From Paraburkholderia sp. PGU19 (lineage in GTDB: Bacteria; Pseudomonadota; Gammaproteobacteria; Burkholderiales; Burkholderiaceae): a DNA stretch of 64,000 bases. The position numbers and the translations under genes are program-made. The notes beneath the pieces are model-generated. The model searched no databases. It was not told the DNA's origin and saw nothing but the letters and a program-made list of their open reading frames with translations. Positions 23,950 to 33,351 of the stretch are shown here, in pieces (position 1 is the stretch's first letter; each line of letters starts with the position of its first letter). The DNA lies in NCBI RefSeq assembly GCF_013426915.1, contig NZ_AP023179.1, positions 3,782,001 to 3,846,000 of the forward strand, read 5' to 3'.

Positions 23950-24705
23950 TTAGACGCCGAGCAAATCGTGCAGCACCGGCATTTTGCTTTCGAGTTCCTT
24001 TGCACCGAAATGCTCGACGATGCGTCCATGCTCCATCACATAGAAGCGATCGGCGAGCGGCGCGGCAAAGCGGAAGTTCTGTTCGACCATCACGATCGTG
24101 TAGCCGCGCGCCTTCAGCGTCACGATCATGCGCGCGAGCGCCTGCACGATCACGGGGGCAAGGCCTTCGGAGATTTCATCGAGCAGCAGCAGGTTCGCGC
24201 CCGTGCGCAGGATGCGCGCGACGGCCAGCATCTGTTGCTCGCCGCCCGACAGACGCGTGCCCTGGCTCATGCGCCGTTCCTGGAGATTGGGAAACATCTG
24301 GTAGATCTCGTCGATCGACATCATCAACGACTTGTCGCCGACGGGTGGCGGCAGCATCAGATTCTCTTCGCACGACAGGCTGGAAAAGATGCCGCGCTCT
24401 TCCGGGCAATAACCGACGCCGCAATGCGCGATGCGGTGCGTCGCCATCGAAATCGTCTCGCGTCCACCGACGCGGATCGATCCCGTGCGCCGGCCCGTCA
24501 GGCCCATGATCGCGCGCAGCGTCGTGGTGCGGCCCGCGCCATTGCGGCCGAGCAGCGTGACGACTTCGCCACGGCTGACGGTCAGATCGACGCCATGCAG
24601 GATGTGCGATTCGCCGTACCACGCCTGCAGCCCCGCGATTTCCAACGCCGGCTCGCCGCTCACCACACTGACCGATGCGTCTTCCTGTTCGCTCACTGTG
24701 CTCAT
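23950..24705 (-). CDS. livF: ABC transporter ATP-binding protein (LivF-like) with Arg in Walker A
   Basis: A 251-residue LivF-type ATPase. The Walker A loop reads GRNGAGRTT, with Arg (codon CGC) where the phosphate-binding Lys is expected. The signature LSGGEQQM, Walker B LLLLDEISEGLAP and the switch region VEQNFRF are normal. The start overlaps the LivG stop by four bases. The Arg form may be a tolerated lineage variant; partner LivG keeps its Lys. Confidence 0.9.
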   Translation of the reverse strand: MSTVSEQEDASVSVVSGEPALEIAGLQAWYGESHILHGVDLTVSRGEVVTLLGRNGAGRTTTLRAIMGLTGRRTGSIRVGGRETISMATHRIAHCGVGYCPEERGIFSSLSCEENLMLPPPVGDKSLMMSIDEIYQMFPNLQERRMSQGTRLSGGEQQMLAVARILRTGANLLLLDEISEGLAPVIVQALARMIVTLKARGYTIVMVEQNFRFAAPLADRFYVMEHGRIVEHFGAKELESKMPVLHDLLGV

Positions 24706-25481
24706 GCATGCGCTCCGGCAAGCGCCGCGTCCGCACTGCCCATATAGGCCTGCATAACGAGCGGGTTCTTCGAGACTTCCGCGTACGTGCCCTCGGCGAG
24801 CACCTCGCCGCGTTGCAGGACGGTAATCGTGTCGGAGATGCCGGCTATCACATTCATGTTGTGTTCGACCATCAGGATCGTGCGACCCGCCGATACTTTT
24901 TTGATCAGCGCGGTCACGCGGTCAACGTCTTCATGTCCCATGCCTTGCGTCGGTTCGTCGAGCAGCATCAGTTCCGGTTCCATGCCGAGCGTCGTGGCGA
25001 TTTCGAGCGCGCGTTTGCGCCCATATGACAGTTCGACGGCGGGCACATCGGCGAAATCGGTCAAGCCTACTTGCGTGAGCAGATCGATCGCGCGGTCGTC
25101 GAGTTGACGCAACGTGCGCTCGCTTCTCCAGAAATGAAATGCCGAGCCGAGCTGACGTTGCAGACCCACGCGTACGTTCTGCAATGCCGTCAAATGCGGA
25201 AATACAGCGGAAATCTGAAAGGAGCGGATGATGCCGCGACGCGCGACCTGCGCAGGACGTTCGCCCGTGATGTCGATGCCGTCAAAGACGATCTGACCCG
25301 CAGTGGGCACGAGAAATTTGGTGAGCAGATTGAAGCAGGTAGTCTTGCCTGCGCCGTTAGGCCCGATGAGCGCATGGATCGAACCGCGCTTCACGCGCAG
25401 GTTCACACCGTTGACTGCGGTAAAACCCTTGAACTCACGAGTGAGCCCGCGCGTTTCGAGTATCGTATCGCCGAGAATCAT
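24702..25481 (-). CDS. livG: Branched-chain amino-acid type ABC transporter ATP-binding protein (LivG-like)
   Basis: A 259-residue LivG-type ATPase: Walker A GPNGAGKTT, the LivG insert RGIIRSFQISAVFPHLTALQNV, signature ELSYGRKRALEIA and Walker B LMLLDEPTQGMGHED. The ATG at 25481 is chosen because GGAAGGGAAC lies before it; an ATG four codons upstream lacks such a site. First gene of the second cluster. Confidence 0.92.
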   Translation of the reverse strand: MILGDTILETRGLTREFKGFTAVNGVNLRVKRGSIHALIGPNGAGKTTCFNLLTKFLVPTAGQIVFDGIDITGERPAQVARRGIIRSFQISAVFPHLTALQNVRVGLQRQLGSAFHFWRSERTLRQLDDRAIDLLTQVGLTDFADVPAVELSYGRKRALEIATTLGMEPELMLLDEPTQGMGHEDVDRVTALIKKVSAGRTILMVEHNMNVIAGISDTITVLQRGEVLAEGTYAEVSKNPLVMQAYMGSADAALAGAHA

Positions 25482-25590
25482 GTTCCCTTCCATGCGAAGT
25501 AAGGCGAAGCATTACCGCGTTTTATTCCGCGCTGAAACGGCGCGACTGTTATTGGCGATGACACCCCCGTGCCAATCGTGGCGTGGTGCA

Positions 25591-25668
25591 CCAATGCGGA
25601 CGGTAATCCATGCCGCACCACGCAGCATGGGTGCCATTGTCGCGCCAATGATGCAGCGCAATCATTGG
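25591..25668. promoter_or_regulatory. CCAATG repeat cluster and 24-bp inverted repeat upstream of the second ABC cluster
   Basis: CCAATG occurs at 25591-25596 and 25645-25650, and its relatives CCATTG at 25634-25639 and CATTGG at 25663-25668. The last two CCAAT copies form an exact inverted repeat with 8-bp arms (25645-25652 and 25661-25668) and an 8-bp spacer. It lies 110-190 bp before livG, a sensible place for an operator; the protein that binds is unknown. Confidence 0.4.
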
Positions 25669-25716
25669 GATTTGCACTTAGTGTTTAATGCGACCTTCGT
25701 GCCGCAAAACGTTAAA

Positions 25717-25735
25717 CGTTGCGTGTCATGCAACG
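25717..25735 (-). terminator. Hairpin over the GMC oxidoreductase stop codon
   Basis: CGTTGC (25717-25722) pairs with GCAACG (25730-25735). On the minus strand it is followed by TTTAACGTTTT, an imperfect T tract. The stop codon (25726-25728) lies in the loop. Plausible weak terminator of the gene at 25726-27420. Confidence 0.4.
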
Positions 25736-27420
25736 GACATTGGTGAAGCGGTGTTGGTTTCGACGGTGTGACTGTCTCTTCGCGCACGACGGTCGGCGCG
25801 AATCATGTCGCTCGCGCGTTCCGCGATCATCAGTGTCGGCGAGTTCGTGTTGCCTGAGGTAATGGTGGGCATCACCGATGCATCGACCACGCGCAGCCCT
25901 TCGACACCGAACACCCGCAAGCGGCTATCGACGACAGCGCCGGGATCATTCGATGTGCCCATCCGGCATGTGCCGACGGGATGGAAGATGGTTGTACCGA
26001 CTTGACCCGCCGCGGTCTGCAATTCTTCCTCGGTCTGAAACTGGATGCCGGGCAAGATCTCTTCGGGCCGATAGGGTTTCAAAGCAGGCGCGGCCGCAAT
26101 GCGCCGCGTGAGACGCAACGCATTCGCAGCGACGTGACGGTCGTAATCCGTCGACAGATAGTTCGGCGCAATCAGCGGCGCGGTGTGCGGATCGCGTGAC
26201 TCGATATGCACACTGCCGCGCGAAGTCGGACGCAAATGGCAGACCGATGCCGTGAACGCGTTGAAGCGATGCAAGGGTTCACCGAACTTCTCGAGTGACA
26301 GCGGCTGCACGTGGTACTCGAGATCGGAACGCGTCAACGATCCGTCATTCACATCGGACTTCGCGAACGCGCCGAGTTGCGACGGCGACATCGACATCGG
26401 CCCGCTTTGCGTCAACAAATACTGCAGGCCGATCATCATCTTGCCCCACCAATGCGCGGAGGCCGTATTCAATGTGCGCACGCCGTGCACCTTATACGCC
26501 ATGCGCAACTGCAAATGATCCTGAAGATTTTCGCCGACGCCGCGCAGATCGTTCACGACGTCGATGCCGAGATTCTGCAGACGCGCGCCATTTCCGATAC
26601 CAGACAATTCGAGTAATTGCGGCGAGTTCACTGCGCCCGAACTCATGATGACTTCGATGCGCGCCTTCGCGATGTACTCGACATTGTCGCCACGATATTC
26701 GACACCGACGCAGCGCTTGCCTTCAAATACGACGCGCTGCGTGTGCGCGCCCGTGATGATGGTGAGATTCGGCCGCTGCATCGCTGGCCGCAAAAACGCC
26801 TTCGATGCATTCCAGCGAATGCCGCGCTTCTGATTCACATCGAAATAGCCGACGCCCGTGTTGTCGCCGCGATTGAAATCGTCGGTGGCGGGAATGCCTG
26901 CTTCCTGCGCGGCTTCGGCGAACTTCTCCAGAATCTTCCATTTGAGGCGCTGCTTTTCAACGCGCCATTGACCGCCGGCGCCGTGGAATTCATTCGCGCC
27001 GGCATGGTGGTCTTCGCTACGCTTGAAGATGGGCAGCACAGCATCCCACGACCACGACGAATCGCCCGTTACACGCGCCCATTCGTCGTAGTCTTCGCGC
27101 TGGCCGCGCATGTAGATCATGCCGTTGATCGACGAGCAACCGCCCAGTACACGACCGCGCGGATACGACAACGCACGTCCGTTGAGTCCGGGTTCTGCCT
27201 GTGTTTTATAAAGCCAATCGGTGCGCGGATTGCCAATGCAATAGAGGTAACCGACGGGCACATGAATCCAGTGGTAATCGTCCTTGCCGCCCGCTTCGAG
27301 CAGCAGCACGGTGACGTCGGGATCTTCGGTCAGGCGATTCGCAAGCACACAACCCGCCGTGCCCGCACCAATGACGATGTAGTCGAATTCGCCTTCGAGT
27401 TTTCTTGCTGTCGTGCTCAC
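25726..27420 (-). CDS. GMC-family FAD oxidoreductase (choline/alcohol dehydrogenase-like)
   Basis: A 564-residue glucose-methanol-choline oxidoreductase. Seen are the FAD-binding IVIGAGTAGCVLANRL, GMC signature 1 (RVLGGCSSINGMIYMRGQ), signature 2 (SGAVNSPQLLELSGIG), and the catalytic pair His in FHPVGTCRMG and Asn in SGNTNSPT near the end. The GTG at 27420 is preferred because AAGGAGAC sits seven bases upstream; an ATG ten codons earlier is possible. It follows mmsA, so the pair may oxidise an alcohol to an aldehyde and onward; the substrate is unknown. Confidence 0.9.
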   Translation of the reverse strand: MSTTARKLEGEFDYIVIGAGTAGCVLANRLTEDPDVTVLLLEAGGKDDYHWIHVPVGYLYCIGNPRTDWLYKTQAEPGLNGRALSYPRGRVLGGCSSINGMIYMRGQREDYDEWARVTGDSSWSWDAVLPIFKRSEDHHAGANEFHGAGGQWRVEKQRLKWKILEKFAEAAQEAGIPATDDFNRGDNTGVGYFDVNQKRGIRWNASKAFLRPAMQRPNLTIITGAHTQRVVFEGKRCVGVEYRGDNVEYIAKARIEVIMSSGAVNSPQLLELSGIGNGARLQNLGIDVVNDLRGVGENLQDHLQLRMAYKVHGVRTLNTASAHWWGKMMIGLQYLLTQSGPMSMSPSQLGAFAKSDVNDGSLTRSDLEYHVQPLSLEKFGEPLHRFNAFTASVCHLRPTSRGSVHIESRDPHTAPLIAPNYLSTDYDRHVAANALRLTRRIAAAPALKPYRPEEILPGIQFQTEEELQTAAGQVGTTIFHPVGTCRMGTSNDPGAVVDSRLRVFGVEGLRVVDASVMPTITSGNTNSPTLMIAERASDMIRADRRARRDSHTVETNTASPMSVA

Positions 27421-27579
27421 CCTTGTCTCCTTCGCATGGCCACGTTGCATGGCATCTGATTGCGCTTTGGGCGTTTGTCTCGCTACTGCTTTTTGTTTAT
27501 CAACACCACACGCGCGATGCGCACGGCACTGCGCTAATGAAAGCGCAATGCCGTGGCCATTCCAATCTGCTGATTCGCG

Positions 27580-29097
27580 TTACTTCGCAACGGGCATCGT
27601 GAACTCGGCGCCCTTCGCGATGCTGTCCGGCCAGCGCTGCATGATGCTCTTGTAGCGCGTATAGAAGCGCACACCTTCTTCGCCGTACGCATGGTGATCG
27701 CCGAACAGCGACCGCTTCCAGCCGCCGAACGAGTGCCATGCCATCGGCACGGGAATCGGCACGTTGATGCCAACCATGCCAATCTGGATCTGACGCGAGA
27801 ACGCGCGCGCGACGCCGCCATCCGACGTGAACAGCGACACGCCGTTCGCAAATTCGTTCTTGTTGATGAGTTCGACAGCCGAAGCAAAATCGGGCACGCG
27901 CACCACACACAACACCGGGCCGAAGATTTCTTCGCGATAGATCTTCATGTCGGTCTTCACATCGTCGAACAATGTGCCGCCGAGGAAGAAGCCTTTCTCG
28001 TGACCCGGCACCTTGTGCCCGCGTCCATCGACCACCAGTTTCGCGCCCGCCTCGATACCTGCGTCGATATAACCGGACACTTTCTCGCGATGCGCCGCCG
28101 TCACGAGCGGACCCATTTCCGCTTCGCCTTCCATGCCGTTCATGATCTTCAGCGTCTTCACACGCGGCGTGAGCCTGTCGATCAGTTCGTCGGCGATATG
28201 ACCCACTGCGACTGCAACGGAAATCGCCATGCAACGCTCGCCCGCCGAACCATACGCTGCGCCGATCAATGCATCGACGGCCTGATCGAGATCCGCATCG
28301 GGCATCACGACGAGGTGATTCTTCGCGCCGCCCAGCGCTTGCACACGCTTGCCGTGCTTCGTCCCTTCCGTGTAGATGTATTCGGCAATCGGCGTCGAGC
28401 CGACGAACGACAGCGCGCTGACGTCGGGATGCGCGAGCAATGCATCCACAGCCACCTTGTCGCCATGCACGACGTTGAACACGCCGTCAGGCAAGCCCGC
28501 TTCCTTCAGCAACTCGGCAAGACGGATCGACGCCGACGGATCACGTTCCGACGGCTTCAACACGAAGGTATTGCCGCATGCGATCGCAACCGGGAACATC
28601 CAGCACGGGACCATCATCGGGAAGTTGAACGGCGTGATGCCCGCGACCACACCCAACGACTGACGCAGGTTCCAGTTGTCGATGCCACCGCCGATCTGAT
28701 CGGTGAAGTCCGTCTTTAACAGATTCGGAATGCCGCACGCGAACTCGACGATCTCGATGCCGCGCATCACTTCGCCCTTCGCATCCGAGAACACTTTGCC
28801 GTGCTCGCGCGTGATCAGCTCGGCGAGTTCGTCGTGATGACGGTCGAGCAGTTCCTTGAATTTGAACAGCACACGGGCGCGCTTGATCGGCGCCGTTTCG
28901 CTCCATGCGGGAAACGCGGCCTTTGCGGCGGCGACGGCGGCATCGACTTCGGCAACGCTCGCGAGCGGCACGCGCGACGACACTTCGCCTGTCGCCGGAT
29001 TGAACACGTCGCCGAAGCGCTGGCTCGTGCCATCGATAGGACGGCCGTTGATCACGTGCGTCAGCGCGCGTACCTTCCCTTGATCTGTCTCGCTCAT
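27580..29097 (-). CDS. mmsA: Methylmalonate-semialdehyde dehydrogenase (CoA-acylating)
   Basis: A 505-residue aldehyde dehydrogenase matching MmsA, which converts methylmalonate or malonate semialdehyde with NAD and CoA to propionyl- or acetyl-CoA in valine and inositol breakdown. The catalytic Cys lies in [11 protein letters not shown], and the cofactor region is [15 protein letters not shown]. The ATG at 29097 has AGGAG upstream. It is divergent from a LysR gene, which probably controls it, and is followed by the GMC oxidoreductase. Confidence 0.92.
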   Translation of the reverse strand: MSETDQGKVRALTHVINGRPIDGTSQRFGDVFNPATGEVSSRVPLASVAEVDAAVAAAKAAFPAWSETAPIKRARVLFKFKELLDRHHDELAELITREHGKVFSDAKGEVMRGIEIVEFACGIPNLLKTDFTDQIGGGIDNWNLRQSLGVVAGITPFNFPMMVPCWMFPVAIACGNTFVLKPSERDPSASIRLAELLKEAGLPDGVFNVVHGDKVAVDALLAHPDVSALSFVGSTPIAEYIYTEGTKHGKRVQALGGAKNHLVVMPDADLDQAVDALIGAAYGSAGERCMAISVAVAVGHIADELIDRLTPRVKTLKIMNGMEGEAEMGPLVTAAHREKVSGYIDAGIEAGAKLVVDGRGHKVPGHEKGFFLGGTLFDDVKTDMKIYREEIFGPVLCVVRVPDFASAVELINKNEFANGVSLFTSDGGVARAFSRQIQIGMVGINVPIPVPMAWHSFGGWKRSLFGDHHAYGEEGVRFYTRYKSIMQRWPDSIAKGAEFTMPVAK

Positions 29098-29245
29098 GGT
29101 GTCTCCTGTGTAGGACTTTCTGATGGTCGATGCTGCAGCGCAATGGAACGCGCTTTCGCATGATCTTTCCAGCCTAATCGGCAAGTGCGTCGCAAATCCA
29201 ATCAGAAATGCTCAACTGCGATATAAGGCACGTTAATATCAGCGG

Positions 29246-30145
29246 ATGGACCTCACACTGCTCCGCGCCTTTGCGACGGTCGCGCGCGAAGGCAATCTGA
29301 CGCGCGCTGCCGCGCAATTGCATTTGACGCAGCCCGCCGTCAGCTTGCAGATCAAGAACCTGCAAACTGCGCTCGGCGTGACGCTGTTCACCCGCACGTC
29401 GCACGGGCTCTCGCTCACGCGCGACGGTCAGGCGCTGTTGCCACACGCGGAGCGCGCGCTCGCGGCCGCGAACGATGTCGAACGGGCGGCTGCCACGCTG
29501 CGTCAGGAAGTGCGCGGGCGGTTGCGCATCGGAACGATTCTCGATCCCGCGTTTCTGCGGCTTGGCGGATTTCTGAAGCAGCTCGTCGAGACGTGGCCGC
29601 ACATCGAAACGCAATTGCGGCACGGCATGTCCGGCTGGGTGCGCGATCAGGTGCGCGCGGGCGAACTCGACGTCGGTTATTACATCGGCCAGCCGGACGA
29701 CGACGATCCGCGTGACAGCGCGATCTTCCACGCCGTCACGCTGACGCACTTCCAATACCGCGTGCTGGCGCCGCCAGGCTGGAAAGACCGCATGAAAGGC
29801 GCACGCGACTGGCGTGCGCTCGCTTCGTTTCCGTGGATCTGGACGCCGCCCGCGTCGGCGCACAACCGGCTGCTGACGCGCCGCTTCGCCGATGCCGGCG
29901 TCAAGCCCATCAAGGTCGCAGAGGTCGATCAGGAACCGTCGATGCTCGATCTCGTCAAATCGGGCGTCGGCCTCACGCTCGCGCGCGATTCGACTGCACT
30001 TGCCGAAGCGCACGCGCATGCGCTGACGATCGTCGAAGGCATCACCGTGCCGACGGAGCTGACGTTCATCACGCTTGCCGCGCACAAGGACGAGCCGGCC
30101 ATCGCAGTGGCGCTGAAGCTGATCGAACAACAGTGGTCGGCATAA
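29246..30145 (+). CDS. LysR-family transcriptional regulator
   Basis: A 299-residue LysR regulator. The N-terminal helix-turn-helix is ATVAREGNLTRAAAQLHLTQPAVSLQIKNL (about residues 9-40), followed by the periplasmic-binding-like effector domain. It is divergent from mmsA across a 148-bp gap, the usual layout for a LysR activator and its target. No clear T-N11-A operator could be fixed in that gap. The inducer is unknown. Confidence 0.93.
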   Translation: MDLTLLRAFATVAREGNLTRAAAQLHLTQPAVSLQIKNLQTALGVTLFTRTSHGLSLTRDGQALLPHAERALAAANDVERAAATLRQEVRGRLRIGTILDPAFLRLGGFLKQLVETWPHIETQLRHGMSGWVRDQVRAGELDVGYYIGQPDDDDPRDSAIFHAVTLTHFQYRVLAPPGWKDRMKGARDWRALASFPWIWTPPASAHNRLLTRRFADAGVKPIKVAEVDQEPSMLDLVKSGVGLTLARDSTALAEAHAHALTIVEGITVPTELTFITLAAHKDEPAIAVALKLIEQQWSA

Positions 30146-30421
30146 GCGACGCACGCGGAACGCGCATGCCATCGCGCGAAAAGCAGCGTCGCGCGATATG
30201 AGCCGACCTCATGACACAGCGAGGTTTTTGCACCCTTTCCATGCCGTGGCCTTTAACCACATCGTCATGGGCTTTTTGCTAGATTGACGCTTTGCCCGCT
30301 TTTCCCCCGCTGTTTTCCGTACCCCTTTGGTCTCTGCCGACCGGTATGCACACTCAGGCAATCGGGGCGAACCCGTTGTCGTCAGAAGCCGTCCACGTTC
30401 ACCTTTCGACAGGAGCTTCAC

Positions 30422-30952
30422 ATGGCACGCAACATCGAAATCAAAGCTCGCGCGCAGCACTTCGAGCAGCTTCGCGAGCGCGCCGCTGCGCTTTCGCCTG
30501 ACGCTCCTTTGATCTTTCGCCAGCAGGACTTTTTCTACGACGTGCCGCGCGGCCGTCTGAAGCTGCGTCAGTTCGACGACGGCACGCCCGCCGAACTGAT
30601 CTTCTATCAGCGCGACGACCGCGACGGCCCGAAGGCGTCGTACTACACGCGCAGCCCGGTGACGAACCCCGAAGCGATGCACTCGCTGCTCGCCACCGCG
30701 CTCACGACGCGCGGCATCGTCACGAAGGAGCGTCACGTCTACATTGTCGGGCGCACGCGGATTCACCTGGATCGCGTCGACGGTCTCGGCGATTTCGTCG
30801 AGCTCGAAGTCGTGCTCGCGCAGGATGACGACGAAGAAGGCGGCGAAAAGGAAGCGCACGCCATGTTCTCGAAGCTCGGCGTGCCGGAATCGGACCTGGT
30901 TGCCGTCGCTTACGTGGATATGCTGAATCAGGAGCCGTTGAAAGCCGCCTGA
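30422..30952 (+). CDS. CYTH-domain protein (class IV adenylate cyclase-like)
   Basis: A 176-residue CYTH-domain protein. It starts MARNIEIKARAQHFEQLRE, where NIEIK replaces the usual ExExK metal/triphosphate motif by one residue. Other tunnel-lining charges are seen: QQDFFYDVPRGRLKLRQFDDG, IFYQRDD and HLDRVDGLGDFVELEVV. AGGAGC lies before the ATG. CYTH members act on triphosphates (adenylate cyclase, thiamine triphosphatase or triphosphate tunnel enzymes); the actual substrate is unknown. Confidence 0.85.
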   Translation: MARNIEIKARAQHFEQLRERAAALSPDAPLIFRQQDFFYDVPRGRLKLRQFDDGTPAELIFYQRDDRDGPKASYYTRSPVTNPEAMHSLLATALTTRGIVTKERHVYIVGRTRIHLDRVDGLGDFVELEVVLAQDDDEEGGEKEAHAMFSKLGVPESDLVAVAYVDMLNQEPLKAA

Positions 30953-30971
30953 TTTCCGAAATGCCGCGAGG

Positions 30972-31463
30972 TCAGACGGCGGCCGCGCCCGGCGCCAGAT
31001 GACCGAGCGGCAATGGGCCGTTGCGCTTGAACGTCGTCAGCACGATGTACGAGCGCACGCTGTCGACGCCTGGCACCCGCATTAGCTTCTTCATCACGAA
31101 CGACGACAGCGCGTTCAGATCCGGCGCCACGATACGCAGCAGATAATCCGCGTCGCCCACCACTGCATGGCACTCCAGCACCTCAGGCAGCACGTCGATC
31201 TGCTGCTGGAACTGCTCGATGATCGAATCGCCGTGGTGCTTCAGTTTCAGGCTGGTGAAAGCCGTCACGCCGAGCCCAAGCTTTTCAGGCCGCAGCACCA
31301 CGCGATAGCCATCGACCACGCCGATCGACTCCAGCCGCTGCAAGCGCCGCCCGATCTGCGACGGCGACAGCGGCACCTGCTCGCCCAGTTGCTGGTGCGT
31401 CGCGCGCCCGAAGCGCTGCAGGACGTCAAGCAGCGCCAGATCGAAGTGATCGAGTTCTAGCAT
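30972..31463 (-). CDS. Lrp/AsnC-family transcriptional regulator
   Basis: A 163-residue Lrp-type regulator: N-terminal winged helix (LDHFDLALLDVLQRFGRATHQQLGEQVPLSPSQIGRRLQRLE) and C-terminal RAM ligand domain (VLECHAVVGDADYLLRIVA). The ATG at 31463 has GGAGAATTT upstream. It is divergent from phhA, so it most likely controls phenylalanine breakdown in answer to an aromatic amino acid. Confidence 0.92.
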   Translation of the reverse strand: MLELDHFDLALLDVLQRFGRATHQQLGEQVPLSPSQIGRRLQRLESIGVVDGYRVVLRPEKLGLGVTAFTSLKLKHHGDSIIEQFQQQIDVLPEVLECHAVVGDADYLLRIVAPDLNALSSFVMKKLMRVPGVDSVRSYIVLTTFKRNGPLPLGHLAPGAAAV

Positions 31464-31614
31464 GTAAATTCTCCGCATGAATTGGCGATTCGATGCACGA
31501 TTATCGCATTCCCTTGCCACGATTCGGAAAACATGCGCCCTTTCCGCGCGTTGCCCGCTCTAGACTTGCACGGTGTCCACTTATCGGGCAAACGTGCCCA
31601 GCCAGTCATCCGTT

Positions 31615-32505
31615 ATGTCAGTCCCGAACACCGCGAAGCTCAAGGAGCAATTCGACGCCGGCCTCGAAACCCGCGCCGACTTCACCATCGACCAGCCGAC
31701 GCATCGCTATGGCGCGGTCGATCACGCGGTGTGGAAGCAGCTCTATACGCGGCAGACGGCGCTGCTCAAAGGGCGCGTGTGCGACGAGTTTCTGGCAGGC
31801 GTCGAGCGGCTGAATCTGTCGCCCGAAAGCGTGCCTTCGTTCGAAGCGATCAACGAACAGCTGATGCCTGCGACCGGCTGGCGGATCGTTGCCGTGCCGG
31901 GCCTCGTGCCGGATCACGTCTTTTTCGAGCATCTGGCGAACCGCCGCTTTCCCGTGACGTGGTGGATGCGCCGCCCGGATCAGCTCGACTATTTGCAGGA
32001 ACCCGACTGCTTCCACGATCTGTACGGGCATGTGCCGCTGCTGATCAACCCCGTGTTCGCCGACTACATGCACGCATACGGCCGCGCGGCCCTCGCTTCG
32101 AACGACGCGAATGCGCTGCCGCTGCTCGCGCGCCTCTATTGGTACACAGTGGAATTCGGCTTGATCCGCGACGACGCGAGTCCTAATGGCGTGAAAATCT
32201 ATGGTGCGGGCATCGTGTCGAGCAAAGGCGAGACGCTCTACAGCCAGCAAAGCGACGCGCCCAATCGCATCGCATTCGATCTCGAACGCGTGATGCAGAC
32301 GCAGTACCGGATCGACACGTTCCAGAAGACCTACTTCGTGATCGACGATTTCTCGCAACTGTTCGACGTCGCGCGTACCGACTTCGCGCCGCTACTGGCG
32401 AAGCTCGCGCATGCAGCACCTTTCCCGGCAGGCGAAGTGCGCGCCACCGACACCGTCATCACGCGCGGAACGGGCGAAGGCTGGGCGACGGACGGCGACA
32501 TCTGA
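31615..32505 (+). CDS. phhA: Phenylalanine 4-monooxygenase
   Basis: A pterin-dependent aromatic amino-acid hydroxylase (296 residues from MSVPNTAKL) turning phenylalanine into tyrosine with tetrahydrobiopterin or a related pterin. The iron ligands are the two His of DCFHDLYGHVPLL and the Glu of WYTVEFGLI. A GTG at 31573 would add 14 residues. The pterin-recycling gene phhB follows at once, and an Lrp regulator is divergent. Confidence 0.95.
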   Translation: MSVPNTAKLKEQFDAGLETRADFTIDQPTHRYGAVDHAVWKQLYTRQTALLKGRVCDEFLAGVERLNLSPESVPSFEAINEQLMPATGWRIVAVPGLVPDHVFFEHLANRRFPVTWWMRRPDQLDYLQEPDCFHDLYGHVPLLINPVFADYMHAYGRAALASNDANALPLLARLYWYTVEFGLIRDDASPNGVKIYGAGIVSSKGETLYSQQSDAPNRIAFDLERVMQTQYRIDTFQKTYFVIDDFSQLFDVARTDFAPLLAKLAHAAPFPAGEVRATDTVITRGTGEGWATDGDI

Positions 32506-32612
32506 CGCAGCGCGCTGCAGCAACCCTTCAACCGTGAAAAAATAGGACGACCGCGTATGCGTCGATGCACGCGGCATCGGCGCGGCCACGCGCGGCTTTA
32601 AAAGGTGACACG

Positions 32613-32909
32613 ATGATCGAGAAACTCTCTTCCGAACAACGCGCAACGCAGATCGCTCAGCTCGATGGCTGGCAGAACGTCGAAGGCCGCGACGCGATCA
32701 AACGGCAGTTCAGGTTCGCCGACTTCAACGAAGCGTTCGGTTTCATGACACGCGTCGCGATCAAAGCCCAGGAGATGGACCATCATCCGGAATGGTTCAA
32801 CGTCTACAGCAACGTCGAGATCACGCTATCGACGCACGATGCAAATGGCATCACCGAGCGCGACATTCGCCTCGCACGTTTTATCGATGAAATCACGGTT
32901 GGGAAGTGA
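32613..32909 (+). CDS. phhB: 4a-hydroxytetrahydrobiopterin dehydratase
   Basis: A 98-residue pterin-4a-carbinolamine dehydratase that recycles the cofactor used by PhhA. The active-site motif [17 protein letters not shown] and the tail ARFIDEI are typical. The ATG at 32613 has AAAGGTGA upstream. It lies 107 bp after phhA and is presumably co-transcribed. Confidence 0.95.
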   Translation: MIEKLSSEQRATQIAQLDGWQNVEGRDAIKRQFRFADFNEAFGFMTRVAIKAQEMDHHPEWFNVYSNVEITLSTHDANGITERDIRLARFIDEITVGK

Positions 32910-33005
32910 CGGGAGCGGTTGATCGGACGAAAGTCCGTCACGCTCCAAAACCCTAAGCCAAGCGCGTTATGAAAGCGTTTTGCAGGTAATCAGGCCACCA
33001 AACCT

Positions 33006-33236
33006 TCACTTCTTTAGGCCATTCTTAAGGGACACGTAAGAATCCCACGCGGCGCGGGCAATCTCGTCCATTCCTTCCTGCGGCAGCATGGTCTGTCGCT
33101 GTACAATCATCAGCGCATACGGCTTGGAGAGCGCGCTTGCCTCCTTGCACAGAACGAGTTCGTCACCGCTCGAAGGCGAGCGGGAACGCCAGAAATTGAT
33201 CGCGGCTTCCAGTTCGTAGATCGTAATATCGGACAT
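33006..33236 (-). CDS. DUF3717-type small protein
   Basis: A 76-residue protein starting MSDITIYELEAAINFWRSRSPS, with the later segment LCKEASALSKPYALMIVQR. The sequence resembles the DUF3717 family found in Burkholderiaceae; no function is known to me. It has no signal peptide or membrane helix and lies divergent from the response-regulator gene. Longer upstream frames run into the regulator's start region. Confidence 0.75.
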   Translation of the reverse strand: MSDITIYELEAAINFWRSRSPSSGDELVLCKEASALSKPYALMIVQRQTMLPQEGMDEIARAAWDSYVSLKNGLKK

Positions 33237-33351
33237 GGCTGGCAGATCTGTTGAAGGCCGCTTCGACGGCACGCCGCACGGCATTCTGTGCAGCAGGCGC
33301 CCCGGCGAACCGCGTGCCTCTTGCCCAACCCATTGTACTTGAGCGAAACCC

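Noticed and set aside
31480..31500. Possible sigma54 promoter of phhA (TTGGCGATTCGATGCA)
   Set aside because: The GG-GC spacing is nine, not ten, and the conserved CAC is missing.
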